NCBI GenBank assembly: GCA_030018505.1
Contig: JASEHO010000019.1
Span: 1-16,879, forward strand
Origin: a bacterium
Lineage (GTDB): Bacteria > UBA9089 > UBA9088 > JAGUXG01
Direction: 5' to 3'
Length of the DNA: 16,879 nucleotides
Positions 6,572-13,617 of the stretch are shown piece after piece. The first letter of the stretch is position 1. The number at the start of each line of letters is the position of its first letter. A program made the position numbers and the translations under genes. Below the pieces are notes generated by a model, which was not told the DNA's origin, did not search any database, and saw only the letters and a program-made list of their open reading frames with translations.

Positions 6572-8896
6572 TCACATAATTCTTTCCATAATCATCTGGA
6601 GCCTTTGGTTTACTCGGTCTATCAAAAGGTCTGCCCGCTGTTTTATCTCTTTTCTCTGCTCTTCTGTATTCTCAACCAACCTCTTTACCAGATCATTCCT
6701 TGACCAGTTTGAACCAGGGGGAATCAATGAGGTCACATATCTTAAGGTTTTTTCGTCTAAGTTAGAAAGCCTGGCATTAACTGCCTCTATAGCTGTTTCA
6801 TTTTGCAGAGCAGGCTCGCTTCTTTCTGACATAGGAGCAGGGTATTGGGCTGGATAAGAAGGGTAGGAAGATGAAGCATCAAACTGCTCAAGGGGTGCTT
6901 CTGGTAATTCTTCGGGTAGCGCTTCAGACAATTCCATTGATTCTGTTTTTATTGGAACCATCAATGCGCTGCCAAAGAATCCAGTCTCCTTTTTCTTAAC
7001 ACCGAGCCTTTCTATTATCTGGCTAACAGCAGGAGAGCCAACCTTTCCGAGGGCCTCAGTAGCAGATTTACTCACCCTTTGGTCTGAATCAGCCAATGCT
7101 CTGGCTAAAGCAGGAATTGCCTTTTGACTCCTTGTCTCACCAAGGGCAATCGCAGCTGCCTGCCTTATATACCACTCATTATCAGTAAGCCTTTCAATCA
7201 ATGCTGGAACAGCATCTTTGCTCTTTATCTGACCTAATGCGGTTACATACGCCTTTCTCACATAAGGATGGTAATCGCCAATCTGAGTGAGAGCCTTGAT
7301 GAGCGCAGGTGCTGCTGTCTCCTGATCATCTGTTTGCCCCAGGGCAAGTGCAGCAGCCTCTCGGACATACCATTTGTCGTCTTCTAAAGCATGGACAAGT
7401 GAAGACACTGCCTCTTTTCCAATCTTTCCTAAGCTTAAAGTAGATGCCTCTCTCACATACGGATGGCTATCTGATAATGCCTTTATCAGATGAGGAATAG
7501 CTGGCTTTCCAATAGCACCTAATGCCCCTGATGCACCCTCTCTTACATAAAGATTTCCATCCCCCAATGCCCTGATAAGCCTGGTAATAGCTGGTTCAGC
7601 TATTCTGATTAAGGCTTGAACAATTGCTTTTCTCACATACGGATGGCTATCTCCGAGCTTCTCTATCAAGGAGGATATTAAATCAGGGTGCTTCAGTTGT
7701 CCGCAAGCAATGGCAGCTGTCTCCCTGGCATAAGGATGAGAATGACTTAAGCCTTGGATAAGTGCGGGAATCACAGCTTCTCCAATCTTAGCTAAAGCTG
7801 TAGCTGTAGCAATACGCAAGCTCTTATTTGAGCTGTCAAGAGTAGTGGAGAGTGCCTGAATAGTCTCTGGTTTGCCAAGCTCTCCAAGGGTAATGATGCA
7901 GGCGCTCTTTACGCTCTCATCATCCTCTATACTCAATCTTTTGGCTATAGCCCCAGCTGCGGCCTCTGCCTTTAGGTCTTTCAGAATAATTATGGCTGTT
8001 CTTCTAACTACAGCCTCTTTATCGTCAAATGCTTTTATAATTGTTGAGACAACATCTTCTTCGCCTATCTCAGCTAAGGCCAGGAGTGTTCCTGCCCGGA
8101 CATCAGGATTAGGGTCCTTCATCTTCTTGGAAAGCTTTGATATTGCAGATGTTCCAATTTTTCCGAGAGCTTTAGCTACAGATTTTCTGACTGATGGGTC
8201 AGGGTCAGCCAGGCTATTCGTTAAAATATTTATTGATTTTACTCCTATCTTTCCTAAAGATTGAATAACTATCTCCCTCATCTCTGGGTCTTCATCTGTG
8301 AGGAGCTGAGATAAATGAGGGATAGCCTTTTCCGATTTTATCCTGCCTAAAGACTGAATAGCAGCAGTCTTTACGGCCCTACTGCTATCCTGGAGGCGAG
8401 AGATGATATCCTCAATACTCTTCTCATCTTGCAATAAACCCAGGGCAGAAACCACTGCTTCTCGGACAAGGGATTCGTTATCCTTCAGGAGGTTTCGTAA
8501 TGGCTCTAATGCCTGTTTATCTTCTAATTGACCAAGGGTGATAGCAGCTTGTCTGCGGATAAACTTATCCTCGTCATCCAATCTTCTAATAATGACAGGA
8601 ATAGCCTTTTCTCCTCTGATTCTGCCGAGTGTTTCTAATATAGAAATGGTCGTGGTTCTGTCGCTTATTTCAGAAAGGGTTTCAATTAGGGCAGGGATAG
8701 CCTCTTTTCCTATCTGAGATAGGGCCAGGATTGCGGCTTGCCTTACCTCGCCATGAGGGTCAGACATAGCTTTTATAAGCTCTGGGATAGCTGGGGCACC
8801 TATATGTCCCAAGGCTAAGGCTGCGGCTTGACGAATATGAAGCCTGTCATCCTTAAGCTGGGGCATTATGTCGCCAACTTTAACTATATCTGGCAT
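6572..8896 (-). CDS. Long HEAT-repeat (PBS-lyase-like) protein with a distinct C-terminal domain
   Basis: From the chosen start the protein has 774 residues. About 20 tandem HEAT repeats of 30-31 residues fill roughly residues 10-630, with the recurring pattern SDxxxYVREAAAxALGxIGxxAIPxLI. Repeats 13-16 are the most alike (SHPYVR or close variants). A Pro/Glu/Ser-rich linker (about 640-705) follows, then a charged helical tail (LSNLDEKTLRYVTSLIPPGSNW and on). There is no signal peptide or enzymatic motif, so it is probably a cytosolic protein-interaction scaffold of unknown partner. The frame continues 13 codons upstream to a TTG, but that TTG is the -35 box of the promoter, so ATG at 8896 is preferred. 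Confidence 0.88.
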   Translation of the reverse strand: MPDIVKVGDIMPQLKDDRLHIRQAAALALGHIGAPAIPELIKAMSDPHGEVRQAAILALSQIGKEAIPALIETLSEISDRTTTISILETLGRIRGEKAIPVIIRRLDDEDKFIRRQAAITLGQLEDKQALEPLRNLLKDNESLVREAVVSALGLLQDEKSIEDIISRLQDSSRAVKTAAIQSLGRIKSEKAIPHLSQLLTDEDPEMREIVIQSLGKIGVKSINILTNSLADPDPSVRKSVAKALGKIGTSAISKLSKKMKDPNPDVRAGTLLALAEIGEEDVVSTIIKAFDDKEAVVRRTAIIILKDLKAEAAAGAIAKRLSIEDDESVKSACIITLGELGKPETIQALSTTLDSSNKSLRIATATALAKIGEAVIPALIQGLSHSHPYARETAAIACGQLKHPDLISSLIEKLGDSHPYVRKAIVQALIRIAEPAITRLIRALGDGNLYVREGASGALGAIGKPAIPHLIKALSDSHPYVREASTLSLGKIGKEAVSSLVHALEDDKWYVREAAALALGQTDDQETAAPALIKALTQIGDYHPYVRKAYVTALGQIKSKDAVPALIERLTDNEWYIRQAAAIALGETRSQKAIPALARALADSDQRVSKSATEALGKVGSPAVSQIIERLGVKKKETGFFGSALMVPIKTESMELSEALPEELPEAPLEQFDASSSYPSYPAQYPAPMSERSEPALQNETAIEAVNARLSNLDEKTLRYVTSLIPPGSNWSRNDLVKRLVENTEEQRKEIKQRADLLIDRVNQRLQMIMERIM

Positions 8897-8906
8897 TATG
8901 ACAATA

Positions 8907-8935
8907 AGTGTATGAAAAAAAAAGAAGCAAGTCAA
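8907..8935 (-). promoter_or_regulatory. Putative promoter of the HEAT-repeat gene, leaderless type
   Basis: On the minus strand, -35 TTGACT (8930-8935), a 17-bp T-rich spacer and -10 TACACT (8907-8912) are followed by 10 nt and then ATG at 8896. The predicted leader is about 3-4 nt. No Shine-Dalgarno is present. The -35 box is in frame with the gene and reads as a TTG start. Confidence 0.6.
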
Positions 8936-9017
8936 GAAGAATTAAAAGAAGGTTGTAGGTTATAGGTTAAATAACATCCCAAACTTACAACATCTTACTT
9001 TTATTGCAAACTTGATT

Positions 9018-9180
9018 TATATGCAATCTAATAAATAATTTGACATATTGAAATTTGAAATTAGAAATTTGAAATTGGCAAGAAAAAAGACTATAATTTC
9101 GAATTTCTTCCTAATTTCCAATTTCCAATTTCTAATTTCTTTTTTATTTTATGTAAACTTTTGACTAAATACCTGCTATA
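9018..9180 (-). mobile_element. MITE-like element at the 3' end of ubiE
   Basis: On the minus strand the element begins TATAGCAGGTATTTAGTC, AAAAGTTTACATAAAA (9180-9147), almost identical to the left end of the element at 16710. Its core has perfect 13-bp arms GAAATTAGAAATT (9057-9069) and reverse complement (9127-9139), built from the word AAATT(T/A)G. The distal end at about 9018 (TATATGCAATC to TTTGACATA) is only a weak match to a terminal repeat, so this boundary is uncertain. The first TATAG supplies the TAG stop of ubiE (9176-9178). The remaining spacer up to the HEAT promoter contains only a short GTTGTAGGTT/AACTTACAAC hairpin. Confidence 0.6.
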
Positions 9181-9850
9181 TTCCTTTAGTTGCAATAAAT
9201 ATAGAGCAGGCGCCAAAGAAGAGTGGAATGGCTGATATTTCAGAAAACCCTTTCTCATAAAAGAGTCTTTTGAGCTTCTCTTGTTTAGGCATATAAAGTT
9301 CGTAAGATTGATGAAGATATGCGTATTCTCTGGTTTTGCTACAGAAGATATAGGCTATGGCTGGAATAATTCTTTGAAGATAGAGCTTATGAAGCCAATG
9401 CAGAAGCAAAGATTTTGGGGATGATACCTCTAAGATAACTATCTTTCCTTTGGGCTTTAACACCCTTCTTGCCTCATCAAAAAATACAGGAATTTCAAGA
9501 TGCCTCAAGGCGAAACCAATGGTTATTCCATCAAAGAAGTTATCAGAAAAGGGAAGATGATGCGCATCTGCCATTGATAATTGACAATTGATTTTAGATT
9601 TGGCTATCTTTAGCATATCACTTACAGAGTCGATGCCAAAAACCTTGAGACCTGCCCTTTCTAATTCAATACAGAAATCTCCTGTTCCGCATCCTACATC
9701 CAACACCCTTCCTCCTTTTCCAAAACCAGCTTTTTTGATAGCCTTCCTTCTCCATTTTTTATGTTGACCAAGGCTTATAATCCCATTCATCCTGTCATAA
9801 CAAGAGGATATATCAAGAAACAGTCCTTTCACGAAACCTTTATCTATCAT
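9176..9850 (-). CDS. ubiE: UbiE/MenG quinone-biosynthesis C-methyltransferase
   Basis: This 224-residue class I SAM methyltransferase has the UbiE/MenG N-terminal signature YDRMNGIISLGQHKKWRR (residues 18-35), SAM motif I RVLDVGCGTGD (48-58), MADAHHLPFSDNFFDGITIGFALRH and RRVLKPKGKIVILEVSSP. These fit demethylmenaquinone or polyprenyl-benzoquinol methylation, the last steps of quinone synthesis. The C-terminal GACSIFIATKG departs from the usual GGIxAIHxG, so a related substrate is possible. There is no other quinone gene nearby. It has its own leaderless-type promoter, and its stop codon lies in the end of a MITE-like element. Confidence 0.87.
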   Translation of the reverse strand: MIDKGFVKGLFLDISSCYDRMNGIISLGQHKKWRRKAIKKAGFGKGGRVLDVGCGTGDFCIELERAGLKVFGIDSVSDMLKIAKSKINCQLSMADAHHLPFSDNFFDGITIGFALRHLEIPVFFDEARRVLKPKGKIVILEVSSPKSLLLHWLHKLYLQRIIPAIAYIFCSKTREYAYLHQSYELYMPKQEKLKRLFYEKGFSEISAIPLFFGACSIFIATKGI

Positions 9851-9856
9851 AAAAGA

Positions 9857-9885
9857 AGTTTAACTGTTCTTTATTTTTTTGACAA
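9857..9885 (-). promoter_or_regulatory. Putative ubiE promoter, leaderless type
   Basis: On the minus strand, -35 TTGTCA (9880-9885), a 17-bp spacer and -10 TAAACT (9857-9862) are followed by only 6 nt (TCTTTT) and the ATG. Transcription would begin at or next to the start codon. There is no Shine-Dalgarno. Confidence 0.55.
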
Positions 9886-9922
9886 GTCCAATCTCTAAAG
9901 TCTTGTGGAGGTTATGAACACC

Positions 9923-10951
9923 CTAACAGATCACGCCGCCTCCAATAATTAGATCGTCTTTGTAGAATACCACTGATTGTCCTGGAGTTATTGCCTTCTG
10001 GGGTTCTTTGAAGCTAACATTCACCTTGCTATTTGAAATAGGAGTGATCGTAGCCTCTGTTTCTTTGTGTTGATACCTTATTCTTGCCATCACCTTCATC
10101 TTGCTTACAAGCGATTCTATCCCAAGGAAGTTCAAATCTTTAGCTACTAAACTTGCTGAGCTTTCCTGTTTTTCTCCAACAATTATTGCCTTCTTTAGCC
10201 TGTCTATTCCTATCACATACAAGGGTTTTTTGAGAGCAATGCCAAGCCCTTTACGCTGACCTATGGTGTATAGATAGATACCCTTATGTTTTCCAAGAAG
10301 ATTTCCTTCTTTGTCAATTATAATTCCATCCTCTATCTCAAGGAGGCTCTTTCTGATAAAGCTCCTATAGTCTCTATCTGGGATAAAGCATATCTCCTGA
10401 GAATCCGGTTTATTATAGACCTTTAGGTTTAGTGATTTTGCTATTCTTCTCACATCCTCTTTCTTCTTCTTCCAAAGTGGCATAATGGAACGGGAAAGAT
10501 TATATTGTGAAAGTCGATAGAGAAAGTATGACTGGTCTCTTCTTGCGTCTAATGCCTTTCTGAATGTAAATCTGCCATTTATCTTTTCAACCTTAGCATA
10601 ATGACCTGTGGCAATGTAATCTGCACGAAGCTCTTCAGCCTTTTTAAGCAGGATACCAAATTTTATCTTTGAATTACAGACAACGCAAGGATTTGGGGTG
10701 CGACCGGTCATATATTCATCCAAAAAGTAGTTGATCACCTCCTTTTTGAACTCATCCTTACAGTCCAAGATATAATGTTCGATTCCTATCCTATCCGCCA
10801 CATCCTTTGCATTGTTGATAGAAGAGCACTTATCAGCCATAAAGAGCTCCAGGGTCACGCCAATGACATTATAGCCCTCTTCTTTAAGCAGAAATGCTGA
10901 GACAGATGAATCAACCCCACCACTCATAGCTAAAAGCACTTTTTTAGACAT
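9923..10951 (-). CDS. mnmA: tRNA 2-thiouridine(34) synthase MnmA
   Basis: The protein has 342 residues from ATG 10951. It carries the PP-loop ATP-pyrophosphatase motif SGGVDSS (residues 10-16), the catalytic cysteine in GRTPNPCVVCN, the TGHYAK and DQSYFLYRL tRNA/ATP-binding stretches, and the second catalytic cysteine in QEICFIPD. A beta-barrel C-terminal domain (YTIGQRKGLGI and PGQSVVFY) follows. It thiolates U34 of tRNAs for Lys, Glu and Gln. The frame extends three codons further to a TTG, but the ATG placing MSKKVLLAMSGG first is the usual family start. GAGG lies 3 nt upstream, too close to be a normal Shine-Dalgarno. It is divergent from the parvulin gene. Confidence 0.96.
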   Translation of the reverse strand: MSKKVLLAMSGGVDSSVSAFLLKEEGYNVIGVTLELFMADKCSSINNAKDVADRIGIEHYILDCKDEFKKEVINYFLDEYMTGRTPNPCVVCNSKIKFGILLKKAEELRADYIATGHYAKVEKINGRFTFRKALDARRDQSYFLYRLSQYNLSRSIMPLWKKKKEDVRRIAKSLNLKVYNKPDSQEICFIPDRDYRSFIRKSLLEIEDGIIIDKEGNLLGKHKGIYLYTIGQRKGLGIALKKPLYVIGIDRLKKAIIVGEKQESSASLVAKDLNFLGIESLVSKMKVMARIRYQHKETEATITPISNSKVNVSFKEPQKAITPGQSVVFYKDDLIIGGGVIC

Positions 10952-11046
10952 AAGCCTCAACTTTTCTATCAGAATAGCATAGTATGCCGAGAATAAATCA
11001 ATCTTTGCAATAAACTATAGCCAGATACAAATTTTCTTTTTTTAAG

Positions 11047-11075
11047 TTGACCTTTTTCTTCCTTTGCCTTAAAAT
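11047..11075 (+). promoter_or_regulatory. Putative promoter of the parvulin-trpF operon, leaderless type
   Basis: -35 TTGACC (11047-11052), a 17-bp pyrimidine-rich spacer and -10 TAAAAT (11070-11075) are followed by 7 nt and ATG at 11083. Transcription would start at about 11082, one base before the ATG. The -35 box is in frame and reads as a TTG start codon. No Shine-Dalgarno is present. Confidence 0.65.
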
Positions 11076-11082
11076 TATTCTT

Positions 11083-12594
11083 ATGATAAGAATCTTGAGA
11101 AAAAATAAGAAGCCAATCTTTTGGATATTGATGACAAGCTTTGTTGTCGGAACAATCTTTTTATCCTGGGGGGTTGGTCAGCAGAGGAAGCAGAGTGCAG
11201 AAAACCCCCAGTATGCCTCAATAGATGGAGAGCCAGTTACAGGGGCAGAGTATGAAGATACAAAGGCAAGGATAATAGAGAGATATAAGAATAAATATAA
11301 AGACTTTGATGAGTCTATGGTTCCAGACATCCATAAAAGGGCAGTGGAGGAAATTGTCAAAAGAAAACTTCTCTTTGCTGAGGCAAAGAAGAGAGGAATA
11401 CAAATTTCAAATAAAGAGCTTATCCTGGTAACAAGGCTATCTTTTCCGGATGATAATGCCTATCAGCAGGCAAGAAAGACCTGGCCAGGAAGATACTGGA
11501 AGTGGAGAGAGCAAGAGATACGAGATGAGCTTCTTATAGCCAGAATGGAAGCAATCATCACAGATGGGGCAGAGCCTATGGATACGGAAATAAAAGAGTA
11601 TTTTGATAAATGGTATCAAAGGGCTGATCTCTCGCATATCTTAATTGACCCGGCAAGCTATGTCTCAGAAGAAAAGGCAAAAAAGCACTACGAGGATTTT
11701 AAGGAGGATTTCAAGAAGCCAGGGCCTATGAAGGCAAGGCATATATTAATTATGGTAAAAGAGGATGCCCCTGCCCAAGAAGACCAGCAGGCAAAAGCAA
11801 AGGCTGATAGCCTGCTCCAGCAACTAAAAGGTGGGGCTGATTTTGCTGAGCTTGCCTCAAAAAATTCAAATTGTGCATCTGCGGCAATGGGTGGAGACTT
11901 AGGCACCTTTAGTCAAGGAATGATGGTTCCTGAGTTCGAAAAGGCTGCCTTTGCCTTAGAGGTTGGTCAGACAAGCGAGGTTGTCAAAACAATGTTCGGC
12001 TATCATATTATTAAGTGTGAGTGGAAGGGAGAAGCTATTCAGCAAAAATATTTGGAGGTTAGAGAAAAGATACGCAAAACACTTGGTCAGGAGGATGATG
12101 CTATGGGTTCTGCCTCAACTGCGGCAAAGAGGATAGCCAAAGAGATAAAGGCAGGAACATTGACCTTTTCTGAGGCAGTGCAGAGATATTCTGATGCTAA
12201 GGCTTCAAAGAAGAACCAGGGGAGGCTTGGGATAATCCCAAGAGGCTTTCTTCCACCTCAAGAGATAGGCACAGAGACAAAAAGGGGAACAGATACTTAT
12301 TTTGCTATGCTTCAAGATGAGATAGCCTTTGGAAGGATGATTGCCCCACAGTTTTCTGAGGCTTGTTTTTCACAGAAAGAAGCCGTAGTCGGAAAGTCAA
12401 TAAAGACGCCTTTCGGTTTTCATATCATTAAGGTTGACAGGTTTCTACCAGCAGATGAAAAGAGGTATGAAAAAGAAAGGGATGAGATACAGGAAATGGC
12501 TACATCCCAGAAGAAAAACCTATTCTTGGGTGAGTGGTATAAATACCTGAAGAAGAAGGCAAAGGTTAAGATTGGAGAAGGATTTAGTAGTTAA
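11083..12594 (+). CDS. Membrane-anchored SurA/PpiD-like peptidyl-prolyl isomerase (parvulin)
   Basis: From ATG 11083 the protein has 503 residues. A basic start (MIRILRKNKKP) and one N-terminal membrane helix at about 11-30 place the rest in the periplasm. A SurA_N-like chaperone region (about 40-210) is followed by a complete parvulin domain (about 216-312: MKARHILIMV, ASAAMGGDLGTFSQGMMVPEFEKAAFAL, FGYHIIK). A second, divergent parvulin-like unit (about 357-454) ends in PFGFHIIKVDRF. The layout resembles PpiD/SurA foldases for outer-membrane or secreted proteins. The frame extends 12 codons upstream, but that segment is the promoter. The 3' end overlaps trpF by 23 bp. Confidence 0.88.
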   Translation: MIRILRKNKKPIFWILMTSFVVGTIFLSWGVGQQRKQSAENPQYASIDGEPVTGAEYEDTKARIIERYKNKYKDFDESMVPDIHKRAVEEIVKRKLLFAEAKKRGIQISNKELILVTRLSFPDDNAYQQARKTWPGRYWKWREQEIRDELLIARMEAIITDGAEPMDTEIKEYFDKWYQRADLSHILIDPASYVSEEKAKKHYEDFKEDFKKPGPMKARHILIMVKEDAPAQEDQQAKAKADSLLQQLKGGADFAELASKNSNCASAAMGGDLGTFSQGMMVPEFEKAAFALEVGQTSEVVKTMFGYHIIKCEWKGEAIQQKYLEVREKIRKTLGQEDDAMGSASTAAKRIAKEIKAGTLTFSEAVQRYSDAKASKKNQGRLGIIPRGFLPPQEIGTETKRGTDTYFAMLQDEIAFGRMIAPQFSEACFSQKEAVVGKSIKTPFGFHIIKVDRFLPADEKRYEKERDEIQEMATSQKKNLFLGEWYKYLKKKAKVKIGEGFSS

Positions 12595-13192
12595 AGTAAA
12601 GATATGCGGGATAACCTGCAAAGAGGATGCAGAGGCAGCTGTAAATTTTGGGGCAGATGCTATAGGTTTCGTCTTTGCTGACTCACCAAGAAGGATAACT
12701 TCTGATAAAGCAAGAGAGATTATTTCTGTTCTTCCTCCATTTATTGCTACCGTAGGTATTTTTGTGAATGAAGATGAAAAAGAGGTAAGAAGGATAGCCA
12801 GTTTTTGTGGCATATCTATCTTACAGTTCCACGGAGATGAGACCCCTTCCTATTGTAGCAAATTCCCAAGGGTAATTAAAGCCTTTCGTATTAAGGGTAG
12901 AGAAGATATAAAGAGAATAAGGGAATATAAGGCTGAAACCTGGCTTTTGGATACATATCAAGAGGAAAAACCTGGTGGAACAGGGGTAACATTTGATTGG
13001 AGTGTAGCCTGCGACCTTGCTAAAGAAAAAAGAATCATCCTCTCAGGTGGATTAACCCCAGAGAATGTGGCTTCAGCAATAAAGATTGTCTCTCCCTATG
13101 CTGTTGATGTCTCAAGCGGTGTAGAGGAATATCCTGGTAAAAAAGACCATAAAAAACTTGAGGAATTTATCAGGAATGCAAAGGCTTTATGA
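12572..13192 (+). CDS. trpF: Phosphoribosylanthranilate isomerase TrpF
   Basis: This 206-residue (beta/alpha)8 enzyme catalyses the Amadori rearrangement of phosphoribosylanthranilate in tryptophan synthesis. KVKICGIT carries the catalytic Cys12, then GADAIGFVFADSPRRI, VGIFVNE, LQFHGDE, the catalytic Asp127 in WLLDTYQ, the glycine-rich PGGTG and the phosphate-binding LSGGLTPENV and VDVSSGVE stretches. The start is a TTG inside the parvulin gene with AAAGG 7 nt upstream; there is no ATG or GTG that fits better. It is normally next to trpB, but here a HEPN/MNT cassette intervenes. Its last codons (FIRNAK) are repeated just before trpB. Confidence 0.95.
   Translation: MEKDLVVKVKICGITCKEDAEAAVNFGADAIGFVFADSPRRITSDKAREIISVLPPFIATVGIFVNEDEKEVRRIASFCGISILQFHGDETPSYCSKFPRVIKAFRIKGREDIKRIREYKAETWLLDTYQEEKPGGTGVTFDWSVACDLAKEKRIILSGGLTPENVASAIKIVSPYAVDVSSGVEEYPGKKDHKKLEEFIRNAKAL
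13166..13187 (+). repeat. Left copy of imperfect 22-bp direct repeat flanking the HEPN/MNT cassette
   Basis: TTTATCAGGAATGCAAAGG followed by CTT lies in the 3' end of trpF (coding FIRNAKA). It matches 19 of 22 positions of 13973-13994, which ends inside the trpB start region. Confidence 0.7.
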
Positions 13193-13201
13193 TGTTATAA
13201 T
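13193..13201 (+). promoter_or_regulatory. Extended -10 promoter candidate for the HEPN/MNT pair
   Basis: TGTTATAAT is a perfect extended -10 (TGN plus TATAAT) starting just after the trpF stop. No -35 is seen at 16-18 bp, as is common for extended -10 promoters. Transcription would start at about 13208, leaving a leader of about 32 nt before the HEPN ATG, which lacks a Shine-Dalgarno. Confidence 0.45.
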
Positions 13202-13239
13202 TATGAATAAAATAGGAACAGCAACCATTTTTTGAACTA

Positions 13240-13617
13240 ATGAAAAAAGAGATTAAAAATTGGTTAGATTCTGGTAGCTACGATTTAGAAACAGCCGAGC
13301 ATATGTTTAGATATATCTATACTATATTTATGTGTCACCTGTCAATAGAGAAAGCATTGAAAGCAAAGGTTGAAGAAATTACTGGTAAAACACCACCCAA
13401 AACGCATAGTCTTGGGTATCTTCTTGAACTTACCACACTTTCGCCTTCGGAGAAGATAGAGAAGTTTTTAGGAGAACTTAACAATTTGAGTGTTGTAACA
13501 AGATATCCGAAAGATTTTCAGGAGATGTTCAAAGCCTTTACTAAAGAGAGGGCAGAGGATTTTCTAAAAAAGACAAAGGAGGCTTTTCAATGGATAGAAC
13601 AGCTCATCAAATCATAA
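13240..13617 (+). CDS. HEPN-domain protein (probable toxin of a HEPN/MNT pair)
   Basis: This 125-residue protein is all helical. Family features are WLDSGSYDLETAEHMF, IFMCHLSIEKALKA (Cys32-His33 and the conserved EKALKA), PPKTHSLGYLLE, then TRYPKDF near residue 87 and a long C-terminal helix. HEPN proteins paired with MNT proteins are mostly RNases or related toxins. The R-x4-6-H catalytic motif is not evident: the only near fit is R24 to H33 with 8 residues between. The first loop is 3-4 residues shorter than in typical relatives, so activity is uncertain. The MNT gene overlaps it by 28 bp. It sits between trpF and trpB. Confidence 0.88.
   Translation: MKKEIKNWLDSGSYDLETAEHMFRYIYTIFMCHLSIEKALKAKVEEITGKTPPKTHSLGYLLELTTLSPSEKIEKFLGELNNLSVVTRYPKDFQEMFKAFTKERAEDFLKKTKEAFQWIEQLIKS
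13575..13582 (+). promoter_or_regulatory. Strong ribosome binding site of the MNT gene, inside the HEPN gene
   Basis: AAAGGAGG lies 7 nt before the MNT ATG and within the HEPN reading frame. It implies that the presumed antitoxin is translated efficiently and independently, while the HEPN start has no such site. Confidence 0.8.

Noticed and set aside
7872..8264. 130-codon plus-strand frame inside the HEAT gene
   Set aside because: It is antisense to the HEAT repeats; its Ser/Ala-rich composition is the complement of the repeat pattern.
7000..8800. Regularly spaced DNA similarity of about 93 bp, CRISPR-like at first glance
   Set aside because: The period equals 31 codons and the similarity is at protein level (HEAT repeats); the units are not near-identical short repeats with unique spacers.
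10952..11046. Promoter for mnmA
   Set aside because: TTGATT and TATTCT are present but 19 bp apart and TATTCT lies about 19 nt from the ATG; the match is too weak to call, unlike the other five promoters.
13203..13235. Ten-codon frame (MNKIGTATIF) before the HEPN gene
   Set aside because: It is too short, has no ribosome binding site and would start almost at the -10 box; nothing supports translation.
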